The notes: a model not told the origin generated them from the sequence alone. 64,000 nt of DNA from VRUE01 sp040879985 (GCA_040879985.1 JBBDJH010000001.1:1-64000); one strand, 5' to 3'. Positions 26,755-36,760 are shown, numbered from the stretch's first letter. Numbers and translations are program-made.

Positions 26755-27518
26755 CCGGCGAGCTCAAGCTGGGCGTAGGCGACGCTCGCGAACGACCTCC
26801 GGTGCAGCGGCGAGATGCCGAGCCGTTCGATCGCGGCGCGGTGCTCGGGGGTCGAGTAGCCGACGTGCTCCTCGAATCCCCAGCCCGGGTGCCTGCCGGC
26901 GGCGCCGTGCATGTAGCGGTCGCGGGTGACCTTGGCGATCACCGAGGCGGCGGCGATCGCGGCGCTGGTCCCGTCGCCTCCGACCACGGCGCGGTGCGGC
27001 ACCGTGCAGCCGCGCAGCGCGAAGCCGTCGACCAGGCAGGTCGCCCCCTCGCCGGGCGCCAAGCGCTCCAGCGCGCAGGACAGCGCTTCGATGTTGGTCA
27101 CGTGCAGGCCGCGGTCGTCGATCCCGCGCGCGCAACGGACGACGACGCTGACCCGGCTCGCCGCGCGCAACACGGCCGGGAAGAGCTCCTCGCGCTTCTC
27201 GGGCTTCATCTGCTTGGAGTCGTGCAGGCCGGCCAGGGCGCGCCGGTCGGCGCGCGAGAGCGCCGCGTAGTCGAGCAGCACCGCGGCGGCGACCAGCGGC
27301 CCGGCGAGGCAGCCGCGCCCCGCCTCGTCGGCGCCCGCGACCTGGCTGCCGCCGAGGCTGCGATCGAAGGCGAAGAGGCGGCGCGAGCGCGCCAGCCGGC
27401 GCTTGTGGCTCTTAGAGGAGGCCGACGCGGTTCGGTGGCCAGTAGGTGGCGAAGGCCTTGCCGATGATCCATTCGCGGGGGATCGGTCCCCAGAAGCGGC
27501 TGTCGTCACTTGCCCCAC
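26751..27518 (-). CDS. rnhB: Ribonuclease HII
   Basis: The catalytic protein removes misincorporated ribonucleotides. GADEAGRGCLAGPL holds the first two acidic residues, LHDSKQMKPEKRE and the CLVDGFALRG strand the third, and the AAASVIAKVTRDRYM helix is diagnostic. The start is uncertain: the frame opens with ATG at 27518, but its first 35 residues overlap lepB in another frame and are unlike the family. Between the lepB stop and the DEAGRG motif no ATG, GTG or TTG occurs; a CTG at 27395 would give a normal length of about 214 aa. Confidence 0.88.
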   Translation of the reverse strand: MGQVTTAASGDRSPANGSSARPSPPTGHRTASASSKSHKRRLARSRRLFAFDRSLGGSQVAGADEAGRGCLAGPLVAAAVLLDYAALSRADRRALAGLHDSKQMKPEKREELFPAVLRAASRVSVVVRCARGIDDRGLHVTNIEALSCALERLAPGEGATCLVDGFALRGCTVPHRAVVGGDGTSAAIAAASVIAKVTRDRYMHGAAGRHPGWGFEEHVGYSTPEHRAAIERLGISPLHRRSFASVAYAQLELAG

Positions 27519-27975
27519 GGTTGTCGCCCATCATGAAGTAATGGTCGGGTGGAATCTTGATCGGCTTGGGCAGGTTGCAGGAGCCGCTGTTGCCGCAAGG
27601 CAGCGTGTAGGGCTCGTCGGACTTTTCCACCCCGTTGACCACCGGGTGGCCGTTGCGGACGCTCAGCGTGTCGCCCGGGCCGGCGACGATCCGCTTGATG
27701 AAGTTCTGGCTCGACTCGGCCGGGGTCGGCTGCGGGCAGACCTGGCGGGGACCGTGCGGGATGCCGCATTCGGCACCGTTGTCGGCCCCGGTGGGCGGAT
27801 GGAAGACGATGACGTCGCCGATGCTCGGGTCGCCGAGGTGGTAGCCGACGCGGTTGACGAGAACCCGCTGGCCGACGTCCAGGGTCGGCTCCATCGACTG
27901 CGAGGGGATCTGGTAGGGCTTGACCAGCCAGGCCTGGATCGCCAGCGCCAGGCCGAGCGCCAGGGCGACGATCAC
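27412..27975 (-). CDS. lepB: Signal peptidase I
   Basis: Membrane serine protease that removes signal peptides. From the GTG at 27975 the hydrophobic anchor is residues 2-18, Ser27 lies in IPSQSMEPTL and Lys94 in FIKRIVAGPGD, followed by YFMMGDNRGASDDSRFWG (box E). Four cysteines (70, 80 and two in the CGNSGSC loop) could form disulfides on the outer face. The frame stays open for 19 codons upstream, coding for SIPKPQSRAGGLVELV, which looks like a normal cytoplasmic start; a CTG at 28032 overlapping the rplS stop as CTGA may be the true start. Confidence 0.88.
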   Translation of the reverse strand: MIVALALGLALAIQAWLVKPYQIPSQSMEPTLDVGQRVLVNRVGYHLGDPSIGDVIVFHPPTGADNGAECGIPHGPRQVCPQPTPAESSQNFIKRIVAGPGDTLSVRNGHPVVNGVEKSDEPYTLPCGNSGSCNLPKPIKIPPDHYFMMGDNRGASDDSRFWGPIPREWIIGKAFATYWPPNRVGLL

Positions 27976-28028
27976 GACCAGCTCGACCAGGCCGCCGGCG
28001 CGGCTCTGCGGCTTCGGGATGCTCGGGG

Positions 28029-28592
28029 TCAGGAGGGTTTGCCCTCGCCGGAGTCGCCGCTGTCCTCCTGCGGCGACTCGGCCTCGGCATCCTGCGCCGC
28101 GGCGGTGTCCTCGGCCTCCACTGCCTCGGGCGCCTCGGCGTCCGTCTCTGCCTCGGCCTGCTCGACCGTCGCGCCCTCGGCGTCGACCGCCTGCGGCTCC
28201 TCGGCCTCGGCGGCGACCGGAGCCGAGATCAACTCCTCGTCGATGCCCCAGCGCCGCTCGGCGACCCGCGCCGCCTTGCCGATGCGGCCGCGCAGGTAGT
28301 AGAGCTTGGCCCGGCGGACGGCGCCGCGCGCGGCGATCTCCAGCTTCTCGATCTTCGGCGAGTGCAGCGGGAAGGTCCGCTCGACGCCGACGCCGAACGA
28401 CTGCTTGCGGACGGTGAACGTCTCACGCGCGCCGGAGCCCTGCCGCTTGAGCACGATCCCCTCGAAGACCTGGGTCCGCTCGCGCGAGCCCTCGCGGACC
28501 TTGAAGTGGACGCGCACGCGGTCGCCCGAGGCGAAGGACGGTAAGCCCTGCCTCTCCTGGCGACGCTCGATGCTGTCGATTACGGTGCTCAT
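28029..28592 (-). CDS. rplS: 50S ribosomal protein L19 with long acidic tail
   Basis: Residues 1-117 are a standard L19 (SGDRVRVHFKVREGSRERTQ, FEGIVLKRQGSG, ERTFPLHSPKI, KLYYLRG). L19 lies at the 30S-50S interface. The remaining 70 residues are an Ala/Glu/Asp-rich low-complexity extension not found in typical L19, which ends near 115-120 residues. The extension is in frame and precedes lepB directly, so it is not an assembly artefact on its face. Confidence 0.95.
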   Translation of the reverse strand: MSTVIDSIERRQERQGLPSFASGDRVRVHFKVREGSRERTQVFEGIVLKRQGSGARETFTVRKQSFGVGVERTFPLHSPKIEKLEIAARGAVRRAKLYYLRGRIGKAARVAERRWGIDEELISAPVAAEAEEPQAVDAEGATVEQAEAETDAEAPEAVEAEDTAAAQDAEAESPQEDSGDSGEGKPS

Positions 28593-28649
28593 TTGGCGAG
28601 AAAAAACCGCCGGAGCCGGGTTCGGCGCCGCGCGGTTGCGGAATCGTAC

Positions 28650-29327
28650 CTACTCGGGGTCTTTTTCGAACTGCTCGGCCCGCACCCTGCTCTGTTCGGC
28701 CCGCCAGCGGCGCACCCGCTCGTGGTCGCCGGAGACCAGAACCTCGGGAATCTCCCAGCCCCGATAGGAGGGCGGGCGGGTGTAGTGCGGGTACTCCGGG
28801 GCGCCCTCGAGCAGGCGGCTGAAGGACTCCTCGACGGCGCTCTGCTCGTGTCCCAGCGCGCCGGGAAGCTTGCGCATCATCACGTCGGCGACGACCATCG
28901 CCGGCAGCTCGCCGCCGGCCAGGACGTAGCGGCCGATCGAGACCTCGTCGTCGGCGAGGTGCTCGTGGACGCGCTCGTCGAACCCCTCGTAGCGCCCGCA
29001 GAGCAGCGCCACATGCGGCTCCCGGGTCAGCTCGTCGGCGAACGCGTCGTCGAGCAACCGCCCGGTCGGCGAGAGCAGCACAACCCGCGGCTTCTCGCCG
29101 TCAACGTAAGCCGCTTGCAGCGCCGCATCGACCACATCGACCCGCAGCACCATCCCCGCCCCACCCCCATAAGGCGAATCGTCAACCTGCCCCGCCCCCA
29201 ACGGCGTCGTATCCCGATAGTTGAACAACTCCAGCTCATTCCCTTGAGCCAACGCGTTCCGCACAGACCGCTGCGACTGAAACCAGTCAAACGCCTCAGG
29301 GAAGAGGCTGAAGATGTCGAGTCTCAT
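28650..29327 (-). CDS. trmD: tRNA (guanine37-N1)-methyltransferase
   Basis: A 225-aa SPOUT (knotted) methyltransferase that makes m1G37 and prevents frameshifting. It starts MRLDIFSLFPEAFD, the family start; an ATG 11 codons upstream is in non-conserved sequence. Knot motifs: LLSPTGRLLDD, LLCGRYEGFDERV and EVSIGRYVLAGGELPA. It is preceded by a 177-bp gap that holds palindromic element A, where rimM would be expected. Confidence 0.95.
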   Translation of the reverse strand: MRLDIFSLFPEAFDWFQSQRSVRNALAQGNELELFNYRDTTPLGAGQVDDSPYGGGAGMVLRVDVVDAALQAAYVDGEKPRVVLLSPTGRLLDDAFADELTREPHVALLCGRYEGFDERVHEHLADDEVSIGRYVLAGGELPAMVVADVMMRKLPGALGHEQSAVEESFSRLLEGAPEYPHYTRPPSYRGWEIPEVLVSGDHERVRRWRAEQSRVRAEQFEKDPE

Positions 29328-29373
29328 CCGGCCATTCTCGCTTGCCCGTGCGCCGCACACGTATCGGGACGGA

Positions 29374-29488
29374 GGGGTCGGGGGTGCCCCGCAGAGCGCG
29401 GCGTCCTCTTTTTCGCCCCACCAACATCCTCGGACGGGCGCAACCGAAGAGGCGAAAAACCCAGCAAACGGAGGGGCACCCCCGCCCC
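29374..29488. repeat. Palindromic element family 1, copy A (khpA-trmD gap)
   Basis: Terminal inverted repeats GGGGTCGGGGGTGCCCC (29374-29390) and GGGGCACCCCCGCCCC (29473-29488). Inside are the family signatures GCGGCGTCCTC-TTTTTCGCC on the left and GGCGAAAAACCCAGC on the right, themselves an inverted TTTTTCGCC/GGCGAAAAA pair. The middle ~40 nt is variable. The element fills most of the gap between two co-oriented genes. Confidence 0.85.
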
Positions 29489-29504
29489 CTCCCCCACAAC
29501 CACG

Positions 29505-29735
29505 TCAGTCGAGAATGTCAACGACAACCCGCCGGTCCAACCGAACGGCAGCCGCCTTGGCGACGGTGCGGATCGCGTTGGCCACCCGCCCCCCTTTGCC
29601 GATCACCCGGCCAAGATCGTCCTCGGCGACGCTGATCTCGTAGATCAGGTCCCCGTCCTCTTCCAGCTCCTCGACTTCGACCGCCTCGGGATCCTCGACC
29701 AGGGCCCTGACGAGAAACTCCAGCAGCTCGGTCAT
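29505..29735 (-). CDS. khpA: KH-domain RNA-binding protein KhpA
   Basis: A 76-aa protein, essentially one KH domain with the nucleic-acid-binding loop VIGKGGRVANAI (about 49-60). KhpA-type proteins pair with KhpB to bind small RNAs and mRNAs. The start at 29735 directly follows the rpsP stop (one base between), the standard rpsP-khpA arrangement in Gram-positive bacteria. Confidence 0.92.
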   Translation of the reverse strand: MTELLEFLVRALVEDPEAVEVEELEEDGDLIYEISVAEDDLGRVIGKGGRVANAIRTVAKAAAVRLDRRVVVDILD

Positions 29736-29736
29736 C

Positions 29737-29991
29737 TCAAGTGCCGGAGGCGGCGATGCCCTTGGTCCGCAGCAAGGTCGCCACGGGCTCCGACGGCTGT
29801 GCCCCGTGCTCGAGCCAGTGGCGCGCGCGCTCCTCGTCGAGCACGATCGTCGACGGCTCCGTCTGCGGGTTGTACTGGCCGATCGTCTCGATCGTCCGAC
29901 CGTCACGCGGGGAGCGTTTGTCGGCGACGACGATCCGCCAGATCGGGTTCTTCTTCGAACCCACCCTTCTCAGTCTGATTCGCACAGCCAT
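29737..29991 (-). CDS. rpsP: 30S ribosomal protein S16
   Basis: An 84-aa S16: MAVRIRLRRVGSKKNPIWRI at the start, VVADKRSPRDGR and YNPQTEPSTIVLDEERARHW following. It binds 16S rRNA in 30S assembly. It begins 14 bp from the ffh stop and overlaps nothing; length is normal. Confidence 0.96.
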   Translation of the reverse strand: MAVRIRLRRVGSKKNPIWRIVVADKRSPRDGRTIETIGQYNPQTEPSTIVLDEERARHWLEHGAQPSEPVATLLRTKGIAASGT

Positions 29992-30005
29992 TGGGATCGG
30001 GCAGG

Positions 30006-31370
<1,365 letters not shown>

Positions 31371-31379
31371 GCCTTCAGG

Positions 31380-32378
31380 CTACTCGGCGAGGAGAGCGCG
31401 GGCGAATTCCTCGGGGTCGAACGGGCGCAGGTCCTCGAGCGACTCGCCGGCGCCGATCAGCTTCACCGGGATGCCGAGCTCGTTGGCGATCGCCAGCACG
31501 ATGCCGCCCTTGGCGGTGCCGTCGAGCTTGGTCAGGACGACGCCGTCGACCTCGACCGCCGCGGCGAACAGCTGCGCCTGGCGCAGGCCGTTCTGGCCGG
31601 TGGTCGCGTCGATCGAGAGCAGCGTCTCGTGCGGCGCCTCGGGCATCTGCTTGGCGATCACGCGCCGCACCTTGGACAGCTCGTCCATCAGGTTGCCCTG
31701 GGTGTGCAGCCGGCCGGCGGTGTCGACGATCACCACGTCGGCGCCGCGGGCGCGGGCGGCGGCGATCGCGTCAAAGGCGACCGCGCCGGGGTCGCCGCCC
31801 GGCGCCGATCGGATCAGTTCGGCCCCCGCCCGCTCGGCCCACTCGGCGAGCTGCTCGGCGGCGGCCGCCCGGTAGGTGTCGCCGGCCGCGAGCACCACCG
31901 AGAGCCCGAATTCCCGCGAGAGGTGCCAGGCGATCTTGCCGATCGTCGTCGTCTTGCCGGTGCCGTTGACCCCGACCATCAGCAGCACCGCCGGCTCGCC
32001 GCTGAGGTCGATCGGGGCGCGACCGCCCGCGGCCACCTCGGCGAGGATCTCGATCAGCCGCGCCCGCACCGCCTCGCCGTCGGCCGAGACGGCGCCGCTA
32101 TCGACCTCCTGCTCGAGCCGCTCGACCACCTCGGCGGTAGTCGGCGCGCCCGCGTCGGCCATGATCAGCGCCTCCTCGAGCTGTTCCCAGGTCTGCTCGT
32201 CGATGCGGTCGAAGAGGCTGGCGGAGATCTCCTCGGTCAGCGCCTGGCGGCTCTGCGAGAGGCTCTCGCGCAGGCGCCGGAAGACGCCGCGGCGGCGTTC
32301 CTCGCTCTGCGGCTCGGCCGCGGCGGCGCCGGCGTCGCGCGCGCCGAGGTCGAAGATCTCCGCCCAGGTCGTGCTCAT
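31380..32378 (-). CDS. ftsY: SRP receptor FtsY
   Basis: A 332-aa SRP receptor GTPase. The NG core has GVNGTGKTTT (136-145), DTAGRLHTQGNLMDEL (219-234), TKLDGTAKGG (283-292) and the LIGAGESLEDLRPFDPEEF closure. The acidic A domain is short (about 40 residues). The ATG at 32378 is 11 bp after the smc stop; longer open frames through smc are not real. smc, ftsY and ffh form one transcript. Confidence 0.95.
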   Translation of the reverse strand: MSTTWAEIFDLGARDAGAAAAEPQSEERRRGVFRRLRESLSQSRQALTEEISASLFDRIDEQTWEQLEEALIMADAGAPTTAEVVERLEQEVDSGAVSADGEAVRARLIEILAEVAAGGRAPIDLSGEPAVLLMVGVNGTGKTTTIGKIAWHLSREFGLSVVLAAGDTYRAAAAEQLAEWAERAGAELIRSAPGGDPGAVAFDAIAAARARGADVVIVDTAGRLHTQGNLMDELSKVRRVIAKQMPEAPHETLLSIDATTGQNGLRQAQLFAAAVEVDGVVLTKLDGTAKGGIVLAIANELGIPVKLIGAGESLEDLRPFDPEEFARALLAE

Positions 32379-32389
32379 CGGCCGGGAAT

Positions 32390-34756
32390 CTACGCGGCTT
32401 CGGCGTCGATGCCCGCGAACGGCCGCGGGGCGGAGCCGTCGGCCTCCGCCTCGATCTCGCGCGGCAGGCGGCGCGAGACGACTTTGGTCACCCCGTCGCC
32501 GCCCATGGTGACGCCGTAGAGCACGTCGGCGGCGTCCATCGTCCGTTTCTGGTGGGTGACGATGACGAACTGGGCGCGGTCGGAGAAGCGGCGGATCAGC
32601 TGCAGGAAGCGGTCGATGTTGGCGTCGTCGAGGGCGGCCTCGACCTCGTCGAGGATGTAGAAGGGGCAGGGCCTGGCGAGGAAGACCGCGAAGACGAAGG
32701 CCAGCGCGACCAGCGACTTCTCGCCGCCGGAGAGCAGCGAGAGCTTGCGGGTCGACTTGCCGGCCGGGGTGACCTCGATCTCGACCCCGAGCACCTCGCG
32801 CTCCTCTTCCTCCTCGGCCTCGCCGTCGGCGGCTTCGGGGTCCGGCTCGGGCTCCTCCTCGGCATCGCGCACCGGGCGCAGGCTGACCCGGCGCAGGCGC
32901 CCCCTGCCGCCCGGGAAGAGGTGGCCGACCATCTCCTCGAAGTTGGTCGCCGTCGCCTCGAAGGTCTGCTCGAAGGCGCGCTCGATCTCGCGGTCGATGT
33001 CGCGGATCAGCGCCTCCAGCTCGTGCATGCCGCGCTCGGTGTCCTCGCGCTGGGCCTGCACCGACTCGACGTGCTCGCGGGCCTCCTCGTACTCCTGCTC
33101 GGCCAGCGGGTTGACCGGGCCGATCTGGGCGCGGCGGCGCTCGAGCCGCTGCAGGCGCCGGTCGATCTCGCCGCGCTCCTCCTCGCTGAGCGGCCCCTCG
33201 GCCGCCTCGACCTCCTCGCCGAGCCGCGCGGCGATCGAGGCCAGCTCCTTGGCCGCCTCGGCATGGCGGTCGCCGAGGTGCGCCGCCTCGACCTGGGCCT
33301 CGGTGAGCGCATCGGAGGCCGCGCTCATCTCGACCTGCAGCTCGGACTCCTGCCGCGAGCACTCGCGCATCTCCTCGGCGATCGCGTCGCCGTCGCCCTC
33401 CTCGCCGACGACCTTCGCTTCGATCCGCTCGACCCGGGCGCGGATCGCCGCCTCGGCCGCGGTGGCTGCGGCCGAGGCGGAACGGACGTCGTCGAGCAGC
33501 TCCTCGCCGGCGGCCACGCGCTCGCGCAGGGCCTCGCGGTGGCGCTCGCCGAGCAGCCCCTCGGCGCGGCGGGCGTGGCGCGCGGCGCGCTCGGCGCCGG
33601 CCTGCACCTCGCCCAGCGCGGCCTCGCGCTGCGCCTCGGCCGCCTCGGCGGAGCGAGCCCGGGCCAGGCCTTCGGCGGCGCCGGCGAGGCCGGTGTCGAT
33701 CTCACCGAGCTCCTCCTCGAGCTTCTGGGCGCGCTCGGCGGGCGCGCCCTCGGCCGTGCCGAGGTCGAGCGTCAGCGGACCGAATTCGGCCCGCAGGCCC
33801 TCCAGCGCACTCGCCAACTCGGCCTCGCGATCGGGCAGCGCCGCGGCGCGCACCGCAATCCGCTGCTGCTCGCCGCGCAGCTTGGTCAGCAGGCCCCAGG
33901 CCTGGGTGCGCTCGCGGTCGCGCGCGGCGAAGCGCTCCTCGGCGGCGCGGCGGCGCCCGCTGACCTCGGCGAGGCGCTTCTCGATCGCCGCCCGCTTGGC
34001 CCGCGCCTTCTCGGCGGCCGCTTCCGCCGCCTTCGCCCGGTCCTTGCCGAAGCGCAGTTCCTCGGCGACGAGCCGGCCGCGCAGCTCGAGCTCCTCGCGC
34101 TCGATCCGGGCGCCCAGCTCGGCCGCCTGGGCCTGGCGCTTGAGGGGCCGCAGCCGCGCCCGCGCCTCGCGCTCGATGTCGAGGGCGCGGTCGAGGTTGT
34201 CGCGCGCCGCGCGCAGCTTCAACTCGGCGCGGCGGCGGCGCTTGCGGTGCTTGCCCAGCCCCGCTGCCTCCTCGACCAGCAAGCGGCGCTCGCGCGGCTT
34301 CGAGTGGACGATCGACTCGACCCGGCCCTGGCTGATCACCGAGTGCATCTCGCGGCCGAGGTTGGTGTCGGAGAGGACCTCGACCACGTCGACGAGCCGG
34401 CAGCGGGCGCCGTTGAGCCGGTAGACGCCGTCGCCCGAGCGGTCGAGGCTGCGCTGCACGGCGATCTCGGAGAGCTCGGTTGCGGCGCGACCCGCGGAGT
34501 TGTCGATCACGACCTCGACCTCGGCGGCGCGGCGCTGCCCGACCCCCTGGCCGCCGGCCGAGATCACGTCCTGCATCGAGGCGCCGCGGATGTTGCCCGG
34601 GCTCTGCTCGCCCAGCGCCCAGAGCACCGCGTCGGTGATGTTCGACTTGCCCGAGCCGTTCGGGCCGACGATCACGCTGACGCCTGGAGAGAACTCCAGC
34701 TTAGTGCGCCCGGGGAACGACTTGAACCCCTTCATCTCGATCGATTTCAGATACAT
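32390..34756 (-). CDS. smc: Chromosome segregation SMC ATPase, short form without a visible hinge
   Basis: A 788-aa SMC protein. The N-head (1-165) has GPNGSGKSN (31-39), the VISQGRVE Q-loop region and KPRERRLLVEEAAGLGKHRK. The C-head has LSGGEKSLVAL (675-685, ABC signature) and FYILDEVEAALDD (Walker B, Glu704) and VTHQKRTMDAAD. Between the heads lies only about 430 residues of Ala/Glu/Arg-rich coiled coil. Typical bacterial SMC has 1,150-1,200 residues, with a roughly 170-residue globular hinge in the middle; I see no stretch here with hinge character. A short acidic insert (EEEPEPDPEAADGEAEEEEE) precedes the C-head. The rnc-smc-ftsY context confirms identity. Confidence 0.9.
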   Translation of the reverse strand: MYLKSIEMKGFKSFPGRTKLEFSPGVSVIVGPNGSGKSNITDAVLWALGEQSPGNIRGASMQDVISAGGQGVGQRRAAEVEVVIDNSAGRAATELSEIAVQRSLDRSGDGVYRLNGARCRLVDVVEVLSDTNLGREMHSVISQGRVESIVHSKPRERRLLVEEAAGLGKHRKRRRRAELKLRAARDNLDRALDIEREARARLRPLKRQAQAAELGARIEREELELRGRLVAEELRFGKDRAKAAEAAAEKARAKRAAIEKRLAEVSGRRRAAEERFAARDRERTQAWGLLTKLRGEQQRIAVRAAALPDREAELASALEGLRAEFGPLTLDLGTAEGAPAERAQKLEEELGEIDTGLAGAAEGLARARSAEAAEAQREAALGEVQAGAERAARHARRAEGLLGERHREALRERVAAGEELLDDVRSASAAATAAEAAIRARVERIEAKVVGEEGDGDAIAEEMRECSRQESELQVEMSAASDALTEAQVEAAHLGDRHAEAAKELASIAARLGEEVEAAEGPLSEEERGEIDRRLQRLERRRAQIGPVNPLAEQEYEEAREHVESVQAQREDTERGMHELEALIRDIDREIERAFEQTFEATATNFEEMVGHLFPGGRGRLRRVSLRPVRDAEEEPEPDPEAADGEAEEEEEREVLGVEIEVTPAGKSTRKLSLLSGGEKSLVALAFVFAVFLARPCPFYILDEVEAALDDANIDRFLQLIRRFSDRAQFVIVTHQKRTMDAADVLYGVTMGGDGVTKVVSRRLPREIEAEADGSAPRPFAGIDAEAA

Positions 34757-34808
34757 CTTTCGTCCTCGGTCCGCAAGGCTGGCGAGTCAGTCGGACGCGA
34801 CTGCCGGG

Positions 34809-35483
34809 CTATGCCCCGAGCCGCCTCAACGCCTCCTCGGCGGCCATCTGCTCGGCCGCCTTCTTGCTCAGTCCGGAACCGCTTCCGATGCTCTTCTCAC
34901 CGACCGTCGCCTCGACCTCGAAGGTCCGCCGGTGAGCCGGGCCCGATTCGCCGACCACGGAATAGGTTACGTGCGCGCGGCGCTGCGCAAGCAGCTCCTG
35001 CAGCGCCGACTTCGCATCTACCGGAGCTTCGACGGCAGTTTCGATCGGCGCCGCGAAGGCGGCGGCGACGGCGGCGGCGGCGCGCTCGAAGCCGAAGGCG
35101 ACGAAGCAGGCCCCGATCAGGGCCTCGGTCGCCTCCGGCAGCGGCCGCGAGCCGGCGAGCAGGGTCTTGGCCGGAATCATCTCGGCCGCCCGCGGCTCGG
35201 CCGCTTCGAGCATCGCCGGCACGCCCAGCTCGCGGCCGACCTCGGCGCAGGAGACGCCGCTGACGGCGTGGTTGTGGATCTTGGTCAGGCCGCCGGCGTT
35301 GACCTCGGGAAAGCGCTCGTAGATGGCGGCGGCGACGGTCAGGGCGAGCACGCTGTCGCCGAGGTAGGCGAGCCGCTCGTAGGACTGCGGACCCTCCTCG
35401 GTCCAGGAGGAGTGGGTGAGGGCGCGGCGGCGCAGCTCGTCGGGAAGCTCCCCGATCAGCTCCGCGAGCGCCGCCACACTCAC
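34809..35483 (-). CDS. rnc: Ribonuclease III
   Basis: A 224-aa double-strand RNA endonuclease. ERLAYLGDSVLAL (36-48) is the catalytic signature, in which Tyr replaces the more common Glu/Phe pattern ERLEFLGD; the second acidic site is EATEALIGACF. The dsRNA-binding domain occupies about 150-224, ending in the GSGLSKKAAEQMAAEEALRR helix. The start overlaps the acpP stop by four bases. Confidence 0.93.
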   Translation of the reverse strand: MSVAALAELIGELPDELRRRALTHSSWTEEGPQSYERLAYLGDSVLALTVAAAIYERFPEVNAGGLTKIHNHAVSGVSCAEVGRELGVPAMLEAAEPRAAEMIPAKTLLAGSRPLPEATEALIGACFVAFGFERAAAAVAAAFAAPIETAVEAPVDAKSALQELLAQRRAHVTYSVVGESGPAHRRTFEVEATVGEKSIGSGSGLSKKAAEQMAAEEALRRLGA

Positions 35484-35725
35484 GCCGGTGCGTGCTCCAC
35501 GACGAAGTCGACGGCGTCGCCGACGGTCTCGATCCGCGCCGCCTGCTGCTCGGAGACGGTGATCCCGTAGCGGTCCTCGAGCTCCATCACCAGCTCGTAG
35601 AGGTCGAGCGAGTCAGCGTCGAGGTCCTGCTTGAAACGGGTCTCGACGGCGATCTTGGCAGGGTCGACCTCGAGCTCCTCGGCGAGATGGTCGCGGACCA
35701 GAGCGAAAACCTCATCGCTGTTCAT
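35480..35725 (-). CDS. acpP: Acyl carrier protein
   Basis: An 81-aa carrier: DADSLDLYELVMELE holds Ser39, the 4'-phosphopantetheine site. Net charge is strongly acidic, as expected. It shuttles acyl chains in fatty-acid synthesis and supplies PlsX, encoded 12 bp upstream. It overlaps rnc. Confidence 0.94.
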   Translation of the reverse strand: MNSDEVFALVRDHLAEELEVDPAKIAVETRFKQDLDADSLDLYELVMELEDRYGITVSEQQAARIETVGDAVDFVVEHAPA

Positions 35726-35737
35726 CCGGGTGTCCTA

Positions 35738-36760
35738 TCACGCACCCGCGGCGGCGGCGAGCGCGCCCCTGGTCGCGCCGCCCTCCGCCAGCAGGGCGGC
35801 GGTCCTGCCGACCGCGTTGACCTCGACGCAGCGTGCCGCCAGGCGCACCGCGTTGGCGATTCCCTCCGCCCCGGCGCTGCCGTGGCCGACCACGGCGATG
35901 CCGCGCAGCCCGAGCAGGATCGCGCCGCCGGTCGTGTCGGGGTGCAGCTCGCGGCGCAGGCCGCCGAGGGCCGGGCGCATCATCAGGCCGCCCAGCGCGG
36001 CGAGCGGGCTGGACCGCGCGGCGTCGCGGATCGCCGCGGTCACCGTCCTCGCCGTGCCCTCCATCAGCTTCAGCGAGACGTTGCCGGTGAAGCCGTCGGT
36101 GACGACGACGTCGGCGCCGCCGGCGGGCAGGTCGCGGCCCTCGACGTTGCCGGCGAACTCGATTCCGGCCGCCTCGCTGAGCAGCGCGTGGGCGGCCGTC
36201 ACCTCCTCCCTCCCCTTGCCCGCCTCCTCGCCGACCGAGAGCAGGCCGACGCGGGGACGCTCGACGCCGAGCACGGCGGCGCTGAAGGCGGCGCCGAGGA
36301 AGGCGAACTGGACGAGGTGCTGGGCGCGCACCTCGACGTTGGCGCCGACATCGAGGAAGAGCACCGGCTTGCCGGGCACCGGCAGCCGCACCGCCAGGGC
36401 CGGCCGCTGCACGCCGCGCAGCCGGCGCAGTCCGAAGGTCGCCGCCGCCATCGTCGCCCCGGTCGAGCCGGGGCTGACCAGCGCGTCGGCGCGACCCTCG
36501 GCGACGTCGCGGGCGGCGCGCACGACGGAGGCCTGCTTCTTCGCCCGCACCGCGGGCACCGGGTCCTCCGCGTTGGCGATCCACTCCGTCGTCGGCACGA
36601 CCTCGATCCCGTCGACGCCGTCGAGCCCGAGTTCGCGCTGCGGGCCGAAGACCCTGATCCGGATCCCGTCGGCGGCCGCCATCCTGGCGCCCTCGGCAAG
36701 CACCTCGAAGCCCTGCTCGGCCCCGAAACCGTCGAGCGCGACGGTCACCCCGCCGGCCAT
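35738..36760 (-). CDS. plsX: Phosphate acyltransferase PlsX
   Basis: A 340-aa enzyme that makes acyl-phosphate from acyl-ACP for phospholipid synthesis. Family blocks: VALDGFGAEQGFEV at the start (the usual Asp-Ala-Met-Gly is modified), LVSPGSTGATMAAA, LFLDVGANVEVRAQHLVQFAF and VVTDGFTGNVSLKLMEGTAR. It stands between rpmF and acpP, a widely conserved order. Confidence 0.92.
   Translation of the reverse strand: MAGGVTVALDGFGAEQGFEVLAEGARMAAADGIRIRVFGPQRELGLDGVDGIEVVPTTEWIANAEDPVPAVRAKKQASVVRAARDVAEGRADALVSPGSTGATMAAATFGLRRLRGVQRPALAVRLPVPGKPVLFLDVGANVEVRAQHLVQFAFLGAAFSAAVLGVERPRVGLLSVGEEAGKGREEVTAAHALLSEAAGIEFAGNVEGRDLPAGGADVVVTDGFTGNVSLKLMEGTARTVTAAIRDAARSSPLAALGGLMMRPALGGLRRELHPDTTGGAILLGLRGIAVVGHGSAGAEGIANAVRLAARCVEVNAVGRTAALLAEGGATRGALAAAAGA

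Noticed and set aside
32552..35263. 903-codon open frame antisense to smc and rnc
   Set aside because: A GC-rich shadow frame; smc and rnc on the other strand have complete family motifs.
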